This document shows, piece by piece, positions 1 to 12,866 of a DNA stretch of 64,000 nucleotides (position 1 is the first letter of the stretch; every line of letters begins with the position of its first letter). The position numbers were made by a program, and so were the translations under genes. The stretch is from Archegozetes longisetosus (Eukaryota; Arthropoda; Arachnida; Sarcoptiformes; Trhypochthoniidae): positions 17,142,220 to 17,206,219 of the forward strand of contig JAEMBT020000001.1 in NCBI GenBank assembly GCA_018873245.2, in the 5' to 3' direction. Below the pieces are notes generated by a model. The model ran no database searches. It saw nothing but the letters and a program-made list of their open reading frames with translations, and was not told the DNA's origin.

Positions 1-1048
1 AAAGGCATCGGTTTATCGGCGATTAGAGAAGTGACAAAATTTTGTTCCTCTGATGAGTGTATTGACAGAAGTTCTCCACTAATGGAACCATCTGTTATAG
101 AAGCACATTTAGCTTTGGCTTCATTCCATGTCATTAAACCACTGTCTAATACTTTGATGCATTTTTGATTTTTATATTGTATCCAACCTTAAATGGATTA
201 TGAATTTTAATTATCAATTCATAATAATTTTATTGCTGTAACCAAACGATTCTACAAAATTGTTGTGATAGGAGCTTACGAATAAGTTATTTACCTGAAG
301 GACAGTTTCCAGGAGGTGTTGGTGTTGCTGGACTGACTGTGGGTCCCACCAAATTTTTCTTACAAATGAATCCATGATAACTACCACACTCTTCGCGATA
401 CCACAATCCATTCAATTGAGGTGTTGTGACAACTCCCACATTGTTATTAGGACTAGATCTTAAAGAAACACATCTTCCTTGGAGAAAAATATCTGTACTT
501 TGAGGTTGTCCATTAATAGTAGTGTTGGCATAGTTTCTGAATTGAACTGGAGTTCCATCTGACCACTTATATTCTCCTCTTTTCGACAAACTATTTAATC
601 CAATCCAAAAGTAATAGGTGTAGTAATAATTATAATTGTTAAATTTGAAATTAGCGAATAAGTTATTTGTTTTGGTGTCGTGAATGGATAATAATTGAGC
701 ATTATTCGAATGACAGAAATCATTCGCGTCGTGCCACGTCCTTGCTTGATAAGTTACGTAATAACATGTCTTGTTATCGAAAGTTATCCAATTTTCTAAG
801 CCACTTTTGGGGCATTTAGTGTAAGCTATAGAGTGAGAAAAATCAATTTTTTCTCAATTAGTTAATGATAGACATGATTCAAATGATTCAAATTATTAAT
901 TGATACCTTGTGGAGGGTTTATCACCTTCGGCGGTATCGTATAAGTAACTGGTAGAATTAGCTTTATTGGTGTTCGAGGAAGAACAATATTAGAATCAAT
1001 ATTTGAAAACAGTTGTAAAAATACTGTTAAAATAAATGTCGAATACAT
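1..1048 (-). CDS. Gene A: C-type lectin-like receptor, 5' part (runs off the left edge)
   Basis: Seen: three minus-strand exons, 1048-907, 825-295 and 187 to the window edge, joined by GT-AG introns, all in phase 1. Exon 1 encodes a hydrophobic signal peptide (starts MYSTFILTVFLQLF) and a Pro-rich stalk. Exon 2 (177 codons) is a complete CTLD with WIGLNSL, six spaced cysteines and the linker TPTPPGNCPSG. Exon 3 opens a second CTLD. The start is the only Met ahead of the hydrophobic segment, and genes B and C start at the same place. By comparison with gene B the missing part should hold the rest of CTLD2, CTLD3, CTLD4 and a membrane helix. The CTLD fold is established for this family; a surface recognition or endocytic role is inference. 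The ligand is unknown. Confidence 0.88.
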
Positions 1049-1900
1049 TTTGATTATTTATTGAATTTAACTTATTTTGTCAAAAGTTTATTTAACGAAT
1101 TAAACCGATAGGCGTTTAAGTTAGGACTAAACCTATTCTCAACTAATATCATACGGAAAACTAATTAGACTATCGACTAAAGGGAGAAAATTTTTTGTAT
1201 AACAATAGATTTTATCAATTTTCATATTGTTGTATTTCTTGTGTCTATAAATGCAAAAATATGAATATCACTGCAATCAGATTTGATAACAGAACAATTT
1301 TATTGATTGTAAATCAGCGATAACTTTATTTCGCTTTAGATCAATTTGTATCAAAAACATTTTATAAGTTAATTATCTACACATTGAACAATAGCAATGT
1401 AATTGAGTTATCCCAATGTGAGAGCAACTCTAATCAATTTCTATCAGTAGAATCATGAGTTTAGAATATTTTTAAGATGTGACTTTTCGGAATTTTATCT
1501 ACAGTACTATAATTTGATTATATTAAATGACTAGTTTTCTGAGGAAAGCATGTGTCGCTGAAAGCATCTAATCGAGAAAAGTTTTTGTCAAATTTTGGTT
1601 TAGTATAAATTCAAAAAGTGATTTTACATAGTAATTATCATTGAAATTATTGATCAGAAAAGTCAAATCATGTTCTAAATGCTATTTATAATTGCTTATA
1701 AAAATATTTTATGGAGCTGTTATAAACCTATAAATTTCGTGTAAACAAAATCTAATCTCATACATTTAATGCCAAGTTAGTTCCGCTAACAAAGTACTGT
1801 AACACTTGAAGTTAGTTCTATTGAGTACTATGAGAATGACACCTGAATTAAAAGTAAGTTAAATTTTATTTTCATAATCAGATCGTATGTTCAAATTTCG
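1049..1900 (-). promoter_or_regulatory. Upstream region of gene A, conserved in genes B and C
   Basis: The first ~750 bp upstream of gene A align by eye with those of gene B (7301-7810) and gene C (12038-12284 plus 12867-13200). The best conserved stretch is around 1275-1345, with GATTTGATAAC and GATAACTTTATTTCGCTT. Conservation could reflect recent tandem duplication rather than control. I see no certain TATA box. From 1900 to 2844 I see no gene; small open frames there look random. Confidence 0.45.
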
Positions 1901-2844
1901 GTACATTATTATATATAGTTTAAGCTATATCTTGAAATGATAATCTGAAAAAATTTAATCGATCAAAACTATATTTTTCAACAATTTGATATATGATTCC
2001 AAAAGAAAACAGAACATCTCGAATTGAATTTTCATTACTTGTACCTGCCGTTCACTCAACCAATTGCTAATAACATATTAATATGTGTTTAGTGATTAAA
2101 TAATACATCAAAATAAGATAGTAACAATCAAATTTAAAAAGTAAGATTAAAATATACGACTTCAAATTAACTAAAAATTCTTAAAATTATCAATTTTGCG
2201 AATATTCACATTAATTTAGTTGAAGATTTTTACTCCTGAATATGGAACAGAATTAAGAAAACATCTAAAGAACTTTTTAGCTATAGTTAGCTCATTATTC
2301 GATGAAGATTTAGTACTTCGATATTCTTTAAAGTTAATAAAGGCAAGACATCTAAAAGCGAATAATTTGTATATTAAAATATATGAAAATAGTTTCTTCT
2401 TTCAATCAAAGGAATCAACTTTAGTTCTCTAAAAAGAACCGAATAAATCATTTTAGAAGAGTGTATTATCCTTATTTCTCATTTTTGAAGTATGACATTT
2501 CTTTCTACATGTGATCGACAGGTAAAGCCATAATACAAACTCCATAATCGAGGATTAGTAGAATAAATAATTTAAAAACCAAATTCAATGACTTATCAGG
2601 CAAACCATATCAAAGAGTTGCTAAAAAGTTTATCTTTTGGCAATTTTATCCTTAATATAATTAATATGAGTTTTGAAGGAGAACTTATTAAAAATGACAT
2701 CGAGAAATTTAGTTTGATTTACTATAACGCTATTTATGTTTATATTCAAATGACCACAATAACGACACAAAAAGTTTATCAGCATTGTGGTGTTCCTGAA
2801 ACTTAGTGTTCAATGTGGACGCCACAGCAATAAAAGAGGTTTAA

Positions 2845-3425
2845 AGGTGGGTTTAGACGATGAAACTTTAGTTTCATGGTTTCAGAAACCAGTTTTCAAT
2901 CTGAATAAAAAATTTACAAAAAGCTTGGAAATTGAGACCTAGAGTTTACACAATGCAATCAGTTTTTGAAACTTCACTTCGCAATAACCAATATAATTCA
3001 ATTATTAAAACATTTGTAATGCGAGCTTCAAAAGGCAGTTTAAAGTGAATATATTTTGTTGTTTAGATTTACAATTATTATTTCTGGGATTTCCGCTAAA
3101 CAGTTAAATTAATTGTTCTTGTTGTGAAAAACCATTTTTAACTTTAATAAATTTGATTCAATATTGTATTTGTTTATATCTGTGAAATAAATGTCAGACT
3201 ATGATGTGCGTGAGGTTAGAGGTATGCTATTCAGTTCACATGGCTGGAAGATTTAATTGAAAGTTGCGGTGAAACGCGTTTCAGTAGTAGAACACTGATC
3301 AACGCCTTCAAAACGCATTTCAAGTTTCAAAAAATTTTGAAACGTTACGTTTAGACAACGAAACTAGTTTCAGAAATCAAAATTGCCAAAACCATGAAAC
3401 AAAGTTTCGTCGTCTAAACCCCCCT
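2845..3425. mobile_element. PIF/Harbinger-like MITE
   Basis: Terminal inverted repeats begin AGGTGGGTTTAGACGATG on the left; the right end, reversed, begins AGGGGGGTTTAGACGACG. The similarity continues past GAAAC for about 45 bp. A TAA flanks each end (2842-2844 and 3426-3428), as expected for PIF/Harbinger. TTAA can also be read on both sides, so a piggyBac-type origin is the alternative. The 581-bp interior has no credible coding capacity and contains further copies of the GAAAC motifs. Confidence 0.6.
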
Positions 3426-3688
3426 TAATACAAATGAAATAATTTATTTAAAAATAAATGAAGACGGGTAGCATTTACAATAGAAAAATGGCAACTGCCT
3501 CTCGAAAGGATAAAGCGTCCATTTATATGGAACGGAAATAAATATCTGGAGGCTTAACATTCCTTAATCTGGGAGAAAACATCGTTTATGTGCAAATATT
3601 TGCTCAAAGGATTAAAACACAAACAAATAGTCTACTTTAAAGTAATGAAACCTTAGATAGATGACAAACATATTTGCAAAAAATAGGT

Positions 3689-3990
3689 TTAAAATTGGAG
3701 GCGTTCGACAAGCATATAAGATCTATCTGTATTTAGATAACGTTTGTCACAGTTCATCCAAACAAGAGATCTGTTGATTTTCAGCACCAAATCAAAATAC
3801 TTATCAGTGGAGAAAACAATAGCACTATCATATGAATAATAAAATATTTCACCCTTAATATTAACTGTAGATAAATGATTGAAGTAAATAGAACAGAGAA
3901 CAGAACCTAAAACGCTTCCATGAAAGACATAATGATGTATCACAATATTTATATACAATGCAAAATTTTGGTTGACTAATAGATAGTAGG
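3689..3990 (-). pseudogene. Non-LTR retrotransposon reverse transcriptase fragment
   Basis: The minus-strand translation contains GSVLGSVLCSIYFNHL, close to the RT motif around GSVLGPLLFxLYIND. About 20 residues later comes YSYDSAIVF, which corresponds to the YADD catalytic block with the second position changed. It ends in a stretch resembling the region after YADD in LINE RTs (LVLKIN, WMNCDKR, YML). About 90 codons are open, with no start or partner domains, so it is a decayed fragment. The rest of 3430-4500 shows no other recognisable feature. Confidence 0.5.
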
Positions 3991-4554
3991 ATAAAAAATA
4001 GAGTTCAAATTATTACAAGTAGCACAATTTCTACACATAATATCCGCCCACTCTATAAAAATTAGTCGATAATTTAAAAAATTATATTTTTTGCCACGTT
4101 TATAAAGCGTTCGGTTTAAGTGGCATATATAATAAAAAAACAGATCAATGCTATTATTATAGTCGTTCAAAAATCTCTACAGACAGATACGCCCCAAAAC
4201 ATATTATCTTCAAAATATAAAAACTTGTGTATGATAATCAATGACTAATTCGAAATTAAGGTCTTACATAATTTAAAGCAATAAAAATAAAGGCAAAATT
4301 AAACTAAAAGCGGCTGGTTGGGAGCTACAATGAAAAGATAAGAATTTGAAACCTCAAAAATAAAGATACAAGTATCAAATTGTTAAATTAAATAATACAC
4401 ATATGCATAAATTTAATAAAATATTTAGAATAAATAATCATAGAATAATTTTAATCATTTTATTTGAAAACTCTTTTTTAATTGACTCGAAGAAATGATC
4501 AAATTATACATTAAGTACCAATGTTCTAATTAATTTATCAAATGATTTATTTTT

Positions 4555-7300
4555 CTATGGAATAGAGGAATTTTCAGATTTAGTAAAACTGACCGCTGGT
4601 TCGCTCGTGACAGTTTCACCATTAGGTCTAACATTTTGACCTCTTCTACTGGCATACAATGAATTCTCAAAGCTTGTAAAATTTGAAAAATTTGGAGGAT
4701 TAAGTTTAAGCTTTTTAGCAGCAAAAAAAGCACAGCCGCAAACCAGCGCAACCAAAATAATAACACCTAGTACGATACCAGCTTTTGAACCGCCAGACAT
4801 TCCTGTCGAAGATTCATTCGAATACGAAATAGAAGATGACTTAAATACTTTTTGTATTTGGCAAACATAAAGATTTTGTGACGTATAACCCGAGCATCGG
4901 TTTTGTCTCCATTTCAGATCTAAAGCTTTTGTTTCAACGCACATTTCTCCCGAATCGTCATTTCCAGGTATGGCTATATTGACTATCTCTTGATTTTCAT
5001 CCCAGTTAGTGAAATCGATAGCACTTCCATCTTCCCATACAAAGTCTCCTAATTATCAAATTTATATCAATTCACTCAATATTCAGTTTCAAACATTATC
5101 CAAAATACTTACCATTTTGTGTTTTATAGAGTCCAATCCAAGTATTATATTTATTATTTAGTCTACTCTTCATTAGAGATAAATCATGATTTGAGTGAAT
5201 TGAGGCCAGAGTTCCATTTCGTTTTCTACAACGAAACGATGCGTCTGCCCATGTCATCAAGCCTTGACTATAACCATTATTGATATCAGCACTAAACCAG
5301 TAACAATATTTTGATCTCTTGTCAAGATCAACCCATTGTTGTTTTTTATCTGTTGAGTTAATTTTAGGACAAATAGCAGTAACTTCATCATCCAATTTAG
5401 GAATTGTGTCTGTTGTGGTTTTACAAATGTATGCTCTATTCGAAACACAATCAGATGTCCTCCACGTTCCATTACTTCGAAATTGATATACACATTCTTT
5501 GTCTGCCTGACCAGAAAATAGTGGTTCACCATCATCCCATTGAGTAAAGTAATTGGGCCAATTATCAGTCCATTTGAAAACTTGAGACACATTCACATCT
5601 GAATAACTACTGGAATAGAATCCAATCCAATATTGATCAGATTTACCATTTTGTGTTATATAATATTTTAGAAATGAATATTCAAAAGGATTGACGATAG
5701 AGACGAGATGTGCTCCGTTCAACTTTTGACAACTATTTTCTGCATCATTAAATGTTTGATAACTATTTGGATCATCCACTAACATATAACACGAATGTCT
5801 GAATTGTACGAAATTTTCAAATCCAGAAATACTACACGATTGAAATGCCTTTGGAGGTGGAGTAGCGATGTTTGGATCTATTAACATGATGATGTATTTC
5901 AGGAATTTTCTAAAACTATATGAATTAGATTGAATATTTTCCATACCTTTCGGTCTTTCACAAATAGCTGTATGATTACTTTTACATGATGTGTATAACC
6001 ACTTTCCTGCTTGGACATCGTTAGTTACCATAACAGTACAATTGTTAGCATAATAATTGTAATTGTTAATTTGCGAGGCCCAATTCGTATAGGAAACTGG
6101 ACTTTGATCGTCCCAAACCCAACTATAATCAAAATATTAATACATTTTAATTCTCAAGATCTCACATTACTTTTATTTAATTATTTAAAGTTTAATTGAA
6201 TAAATTTATTATCCTTACGTGTAAGTTGTTGTACTAAATTTAATACCAATGAATGGCATCGGCTTATCGGCTATCAGAGAAGTGACAAAATTTTGTTCTT
6301 CTGCTGAGTGGATTGATAGAAGTTCTCCGCTAACTAGACCGCCTGTTATAGAAGCACATCTTGCTTTGGCTTCAGTCCATGTCATTAAACCACTGTCTAA
6401 TATTTTGATGCATTTTTGATTTTTATATTGTATCCAATCTTTAATAGTTCATAAATTTTAATTATTAATTAATAATACCTAAACTGTTGTTTTGAATAAA
6501 TTAGCAAATCCTATTGAGAGATGTCTTTAATTAATATATTTACCTGAAGGACAATTTCCTGGAGGTGTTGGTGTTGTTGGACTGATTGTGGGTCCCATCA
6601 AACTTTTCTGGCATATATATCCATAATTACGACTGCATTCATCGCGAAACCAACGTCCAATCGTTTGAGGGTTTGTAATATAATTCAAATTATTACTGGG
6701 ATTAGCTCTCAAAACAACACATCTTCCTTGGAGAAAAATATCTGTACTTTGAGGTTGTCCACTAATAGTAGTATTGGCATAGTTTCTGAATTGAACTGGA
6801 GTCCCGTCTGACCACTTATATTCTCCTCTTTTCGACAAACTATTTAAACCAATCCAAAAGTAAGTGGAGTAGTAATAGTAATTATTGTTAAATTTGAAAT
6901 TAGCAAATAAGTTATTTGTTTTGGTGTCGTGAATGGATAATAATTGAGCATTATTTGAGTGACAGAAATCATTGGCGTCGTGCCACGTCTTCGCATAAAC
7001 AGATACGTAATAACAAGTCTTGCTATCGAAAGTTATCCAATTTTCAAAACCAACTTTTGGACATTTCGTGTAAGCTATATAGTGGAAGACAGTTTAGTTT
7101 TTTATTAAGTGTACTTAAATTATTATAGACTTAATCCAAAATTGTTAACTAATACCTGGTTGAGGGTTTAGTGTCGGTTTTACTGTGAGAAATGGTAAAA
7201 GTTGTCTTATTGGACGAATAAGTTTTTGAGAAGGAATACCATTGGAATCAATATTTGAAAATAATTGTAAAAATACTATTAAAAAGAGTCTCGAATACAT
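4555..7300 (-). CDS. Gene B: four-CTLD transmembrane receptor, intact
   Basis: Six exons on the minus strand: 7300-7156, 7074-6544, 6438-6219, 6122-5947, 5877-5113, 5048-4555. All introns are GT-AG, phases 1,1,2,1,1 match, and the total is 777 codons including TAG. Order: signal peptide (aa ~1-20), Pro-rich stalk, CTLD1 (~49-225), CTLD2 (~226-357, split by an intron), CTLD3 (~358-480), CTLD4 (~485-690), membrane helix (~702-723, AGIVLGVIILVALVCG), 53-residue tail. The tail has FENSLY (739-744), an FxNxxY motif like the mannose receptor endocytosis signal. None of the domains shows an EPN or QPD sugar/calcium motif (CTLD3 has EPL), so calcium-dependent mannose or galactose binding is doubtful. 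It is an intact tandem paralogue of genes A, C and D. A surface pattern-recognition or scavenger role is inferred. Confidence 0.9.
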
Positions 7301-7810
7301 ATTGATTGTTAAATTAAGCTCAATTCGCCAAAAGTTAATTTAACGAAACAAACTAATGGGCGTTAAGTCATCACTAAATCTATTTTCAAAAAATATTCTC
7401 TTATTATACAGAAAGCTAATTATACTTTTGATGAAAAACAAAAGACTTCTTTAAAACAATAGGTTTTATCAATTACCATATAATAGCATACACTTTATGC
7501 CTATAAGTCCAAATTATTATGAATATTAAGTCAGATTTGATAACAAATTATCAATGATTTTGTATTCAATTTTAATGAATGTTAATCAGTGATAACTTTA
7601 TTTCGCTTAAAGCCATATTCGATGTCATATATTTTTACAATTTATTGACCTACGCAATGAGTAATCTCAATGTAAATGTGTATTCAAATGTCAGATTACT
7701 TCAAATCAATTGAAGATAATCAGAGAATCATGAGTCTACAATTCGTTTTAGACGTGACTTTTTTTATTTTATCTACTGTAATATTATTTGATTATATACT
7801 TCCGCAAAAT
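7301..7810 (-). promoter_or_regulatory. Upstream region of gene B (shared with A and C)
   Basis: It aligns with 1049-1500 upstream of gene A and with the gene C upstream region, including the GATTTGATAACAAATTATC and GATAACTTTATTTCGCTT blocks. It marks the duplicated unit; the regulatory function is inferred from conservation only. Confidence 0.4.
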
Positions 7811-7912
7811 ATAGAGAATCTCTTTTTCAAAGTGTCTTTTTAAAATAAGTGAGCCACACTTCAAATGAATAATGAATCTATTTTTATAATCATTCGATAC
7901 AGCTATATAAAC

Positions 7913-8594
7913 AGGTGAATCCGAGCTAACTGATATAAGTGGGTTCCCAGCCACTCATCCATAAGTATGATGCATCATTAGATTCAATTCATTGAGCTGA
8001 ACATTTTGATGTCACACTTGACTACTTCCAACCCGAACCTAACTACTCCTAGTCAACTCCCGACGGAAGTAGCCGAACCCGCTAAGTGATATATCGTTCA
8101 ACTCAGGACATCGAATTGAGCATTTTGATATCTCACTCGATCAATTCTCTTAAGTAGTCGTTGAGATATTTAACTTTTAGTTCTATAACTCCAGAATGTC
8201 AGCGTACAGCCACCGAGGAGTTAACATCGCTTATATGTGCCATCCAGATCTAACCCCCTAGAGAATGGATAAACCTGGCTTTATCAAGTGTAACCAAAAC
8301 CAAACCTGATATAAACTAAACTTAGTTTATATCAAGTTTGTTTGAAATAAAAGATTATTTTTTATTTACAGTTAGTTTAAAGTTTAAACTTCGTACCATA
8401 TGCGCACTCCGTTGTACGTAGAAATAGATATTCCGTTTAAAAAAATTTAAAAGTTGAATATCTCGAGAATTACTTAGGATAATTGATCAAGTGAGGTATC
8501 AAAGTATACAGATTAACGAACTGAATCAGATGATATATCACACTTGGGATAGGGGATCGGGAACCCCCTTAGACCCATTAGCACGGATTGACTG
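7913..8594. mobile_element. hAT-like MITE, family shared with 58754-59333
   Basis: The left end GGTGAATCCGAGCTAAC and the right end, reversed, GTCAATCCGTGCTAATGG form terminal inverted repeats. Inside, the strings for 'belonging to' the family recur: GATATATCA, GATTCA(A/G)TTC and AACATTTTGAT. The same family occurs at 58754-59333 (with an 8-bp target duplication) and as a fragment at 53105-53345. No clear target duplication is visible at this copy. Nothing coding was seen. Confidence 0.55.
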
Positions 8595-8946
8595 CGATAA
8601 AAAAATAATGTATAAAACAATCTTTTTTGGATATAAAAAGGCTTGTGTGCAATGATCAATAACCAATTAATTTGTATATCCTAATTCGACGTGTTATACA
8701 ATTTTAAGCAATAGAAATGCTGAAAAACTTAACTGAGAGTATGTAATTATGAGTTACACTAAAATTACTATAGTTTCAAAGATGAAAAATAAAGATACAA
8801 GTGTCAAATAAACAAAATAAATGATAGACTTATATTAAAAATATATATATTATTTACTATAAATAATTAGAAATTAACTTCAAACTTTTCATTTAAAGAC
8901 TTATTTTTAATTGACTCATCATAATGATCGTAATATACATTAGGTA

Positions 8947-11900
8947 TCATTTTGCTAACTTATTTATCAGATAATTTTTTCTGTGAAATAGAAGAATTCC
9001 CATTTTAAGTCTCAGTGAAACTGATCGCTGATTCACTTGTAACAAGTTAACCATGAGCTTTAACTTTCGATACTTTTTTATTTGGCAAGAGTAAAGGTTA
9101 AGTGACACATAACCCGTACACCTGTTTTGCCTCCATTTCAAATCTAAAGCCTTTATTTCAACGCACATGTCTCCTGAATCATCTCTTGCAGGTAAGTTTG
9201 TATTATCTATCTGTTGATTTTCATCCCAATTAGTGAAATCGACAGCACTCCCGTCTTCCCACACAAACTCACCTAAATATTAAAATGATATTAAGTTTAT
9301 TTAATATTTAATTTTTGAAAACTGCCCAAGATGCTTACCATTTAGTGTTTTATAGAGTCCGATCCAAGTATTATATTTATTATTTAATCTACTCTTCATT
9401 AGAGATAAATCGTGATCTGAGTGAATTGAGGCCAGAGTTCCATTTCGTTTTCTACAACGAAACGATGCGTCGGCCCATGATTCCAAACTCTGACCATTAG
9501 AATTATTGATATCAGCACTAAACCAATAACAATATTTTGATCTTTTGTCAAGATCAACCCATTGTTATTCTTTATCTGTTGAGTTGATTTTAGGGCAAGT
9601 GGAAGTAACTTCATAATCCGATTTATGAATTATGTCGGTTGTGGCTTTGCAAATATATGCTTTACTCGAAACACAATCAGATGTTCTCCATGTCCCATTA
9701 CTTCGAAATTGATATACGCATTCTTTATCTGCCTGACCTGAAAATAGTGGTTCACCATCATCCCATTGAGTAAAATAATTGGGCAAATTATCAGTCCATT
9801 TGAAAATTTGAGACACATTCATATGTGAGTAGCTGTCAGAATAGAATCCAATCCAATATTGATCAGAATTGCCATATTGTGCTATGTAATACTTTAGAAA
9901 CGAATATTCGAATGGATTAAGAATTGAGACAAGATGTGCACCATTCATCCTTTGACAACTATTTTCTGCGTCATTAAATGTATGATAACTATTTGGATTG
10001 TCGACTAACAGATAACACGAATTTCTGAATTGGACAAAATTTTCTAAACCAGAAATAACACACGATTGAAATGCCTTTGGAGGTGGAGTAGCGATTTTCG
10101 GATCTATTAACATAAGTTTATCAATTGATATATTACCAGTATTTGTCTAAAATCTATTTGAATTAAATGAAGTATTATTTATACCTTTAGGTCTTTCACA
10201 AATAGCTGTATGATTACTATTACATGAAGCGGGTAGCCACTTTCCTGCCTGTACATCATTAGTTATCATAACAGTACAATTGGAAATATAATAGTTTTTA
10301 ATGTTATCTTGTGAGGCCCAATTTGTATAGGAAACTGGACTTTGATCGTCCCAGGCCCAACTAAAATCAAAATGTTAATACATTTCTAATTCTCAAGTCT
10401 TAACGCATCTTCCATTTAATTATTTAGAGTTTAATTGAATATAACTAAGCCTTACCTGTAAGTCGTTGGATTATACTTAACACCAATGAATGGCATCGGC
10501 TTATCCGCTATCAGAAAAGTCATAAAATTCTGTTCTTCTGCTGAGTGGATTGATAGAAGTTCTCCTCTAACTTCAGAACCTGTTATAGAAGCACATTTAG
10601 CTCTGGCCTCATTCCATGTCATTAAACCACTGTTTAATATTTTGATGCATTTTTCATTTTTATATTGTATCCAATCTTTAATAGATCATAAACTTTTAAT
10701 TATTAATTAATAATAATTTAGCTGTTATTTTGAATAAATTATTAAATCCTATTGAGAGATGTCTTTAATTAATATATTTACCTGAAGGACAATTTCCTGG
10801 AGGTGTTGGTGTTGTTGGACTGATTGTGGGTCCCATCAAACTTTTCTGGCATATATATCCATAATTATTGTTGCAATCTTCGCGATACCAAAGTGCACTC
10901 GCCTGAGGGTTTGTAATATTCGAATTTTTACTAGGAACAACTCCCAAAGCAACACATCTTCCTTGCGAAAATATATCTATGCTTTGAAGTTGTAAACCAT
11001 TAATAGTAGTTTTGGCGAGGTTTATGAACTGAACTGCGGTTCCATCTGACCACCTATATACCCCTCTTCTCGACAGACTATTTAATTCAATCCAATAGTA
11101 AGTGCTGTTATGATAGTTGTCAATGAGACTTGCGAATAAGTTATTTGTTCTCATTTCATGAATTGATAGTAGTTGAGCATTTTTTGAGTGACAAAAATTA
11201 TTGGCGTCGTGCCACGTCGTCGCATAAATAGATACGTAGTAACAGGTCTTGTTATCAAAAGTTATCCAATTTTCAAAACCAACTTTTGGTCATTTAGTGT
11301 GAGCTATATAGGAGAAAATAGTTCAGTCACATACTTAGTAATAGATTTTTCGAAAAGTTTTCTATTTTCCATTAGAATAAAAATGTAATAAAAACATTAA
11401 TATAACAGTTGAGTTTTAACAATTGATTCTCTCGATCAGTTCTAGGATGGCTAGACGTGGGTTCTCCCCAGCACCGCCCTCAAGAGGTCATTATTTAGCT
11501 CCGTCGATCTTTCTGAACGAAGGCCAAAATTGCCTGATCAGAATCTGCGGAACCGATACTGACATTTGGACGCATTCAGTACATCTTCATAGACATGACA
11601 AATATTTCTTGTGGCCTTCATGGCCTTACTGCCTTTCTTAAACTCACAGAGCAAACAATGTCGAATGTGGACTTAGTCTGTAGACATGGCGGTTACCTAA
11701 GACACTATTAAAGTTTTTTAAATGCAAAAATTTAAAGATAAATAACCGTCCTTGAGTTTAGCGATTCGATTCGGTGAATTAACAGATCTAAAACCGACAT
11801 AAGTTATGAGTGTTTTGATAAATAAAAAATAACCTAAACGACCTAATATTACTTAATTAATGATAGACTTAATTCAAATTATCAAACGATACCTGGCTGA

Positions 11901-12037
11901 GGGTTTAGAGTTGGTTTTACTGTATGAATTGGTAGAATTTGTCTTATTGGACGAATAAGTTTTTGAGATGGAATACTATTGGAATCAATATTTGAAAATA
12001 ATTGTAAAAATACTATTAAAACAAGTCTCGACCACAT
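8947..12037 (-). pseudogene. Gene C: four-CTLD receptor pseudogene
   Basis: It has the same six-exon plan as gene B: 12037-11893, 11303-10782, 10675-10456, 10360-10185, 10103-9339, 9272-8947. Splice sites and phases are intact, but coding is broken. A conserved Cys codon near the start of CTLD1 is TGA (11290-11292). A Gln codon between CTLD3 and CTLD4 is TAA (9565-9567). A deletion in the last exon removes the stalk, membrane helix and first part of the tail, and the remainder is out of frame. CTLD1 also reads YWIEL where the paralogues have FWIGL. Intron 1 is enlarged by a mariner fragment. Splice sites outlasting the coding frame suggest recent inactivation. Confidence 0.85.
11395..11685 (-). 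mobile_element. Mariner transposase fragment in intron 1 of gene C
   Basis: Minus-strand translation gives the N-terminal HTH region of a mariner transposase: RHCLLCEFKKGSKA, then ICHVYEDVLNASKCQ, then YRFRRF, a stop, and SGNFGL. It matches the better preserved fragment at 39945-40495 (RHCLLYEFKRGNSA, KFRSGHFDL). It has internal stops and no catalytic domain. It explains why intron 1 is ~590 bp here and ~80 bp in genes A and B. Confidence 0.65.
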
Positions 12038-12284
12038 TTTGATCATTGTTTGATCAATGTTTATTAAATCAAACTTATTTTGCCAAAAGTTTATTTAGCG
12101 AATCAAACTAATGGGCGTTTAAGTCATGGCTAAATTTATTTTCAACAAATATTCTCTTATTATACAGAAAACTAATTATACTTTTGGTGAAAAACAAAAG
12201 ACTTTAAAACAATAGATTTTATCAATTACCATATGATAGCATACACTTTATGCCTATAAATCCATATTATTAACATTGCTGCGA

Positions 12285-12866
12285 AATAAGAATTGTTATG
12301 CAGATATAAATCACATAACTTTAAATCATTTCTTCATTCTTTTAAAATAATTTGTCGAACATTTACCCTAGAAAATGTTTTATATTTTATGTAATACTTA
12401 CATAATGCTTTCAAGGTTATCGCCGCATTAAAGTTTGCTACGAAATGCGGCTCATATACTAAAAGAATAACAATCAACTCAGATCTATTTTGCTTATATC
12501 AGAGATGTTAAAACATTTGTGAAGGGAATAATTCTGGGCAGTGGCCTCGAGTAGAGGACCTCATAAGCCACTGAGGGAAAGTGAAAAGTGTTAAAAGAAG
12601 TAAAAGTCTTCTATAGCGTGTAAACCTTTAAATATGTTCATAATATTTTTATTAATCTAACAAATAATGAAATTACATTCAAATATTCCTTTTTGTATTT
12701 TTAATAAATATTTTAAATACTTATAATTTTATAAGAAAATAAAAGTTACAATCAAACAAAGTTTAATACTATTCAGAATTTGATAAATTTTTGTTTTAGA
12801 ATTCTGGATAAATAATTTTAACCTCAAGTTATGCGTTTAGGTTTTGAAGCTTGAGCTGGAACGGCA
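12285..12866. repeat. ~580-bp insertion in the gene C upstream region
   Basis: Upstream sequences of genes A and B run directly into GATTTGATAAC. In gene C the alignment breaks after CATTGCTGCGA and resumes at 12867. The inserted block includes a GC-richer patch (about 12535-12580) and no recognisable coding. Its ends and target duplication could not be set. It separates the distal conserved block from the pseudogene. Confidence 0.45.

Noticed and set aside
2220..2806. Two short open frames between genes A and B
   Set aside because: No domain, no splice-supported partner exons, and composition like surrounding spacer.
11423..11641. 72-codon plus-strand open frame
   Set aside because: It is antisense to a mariner transposase fragment in intron 1 of gene C.
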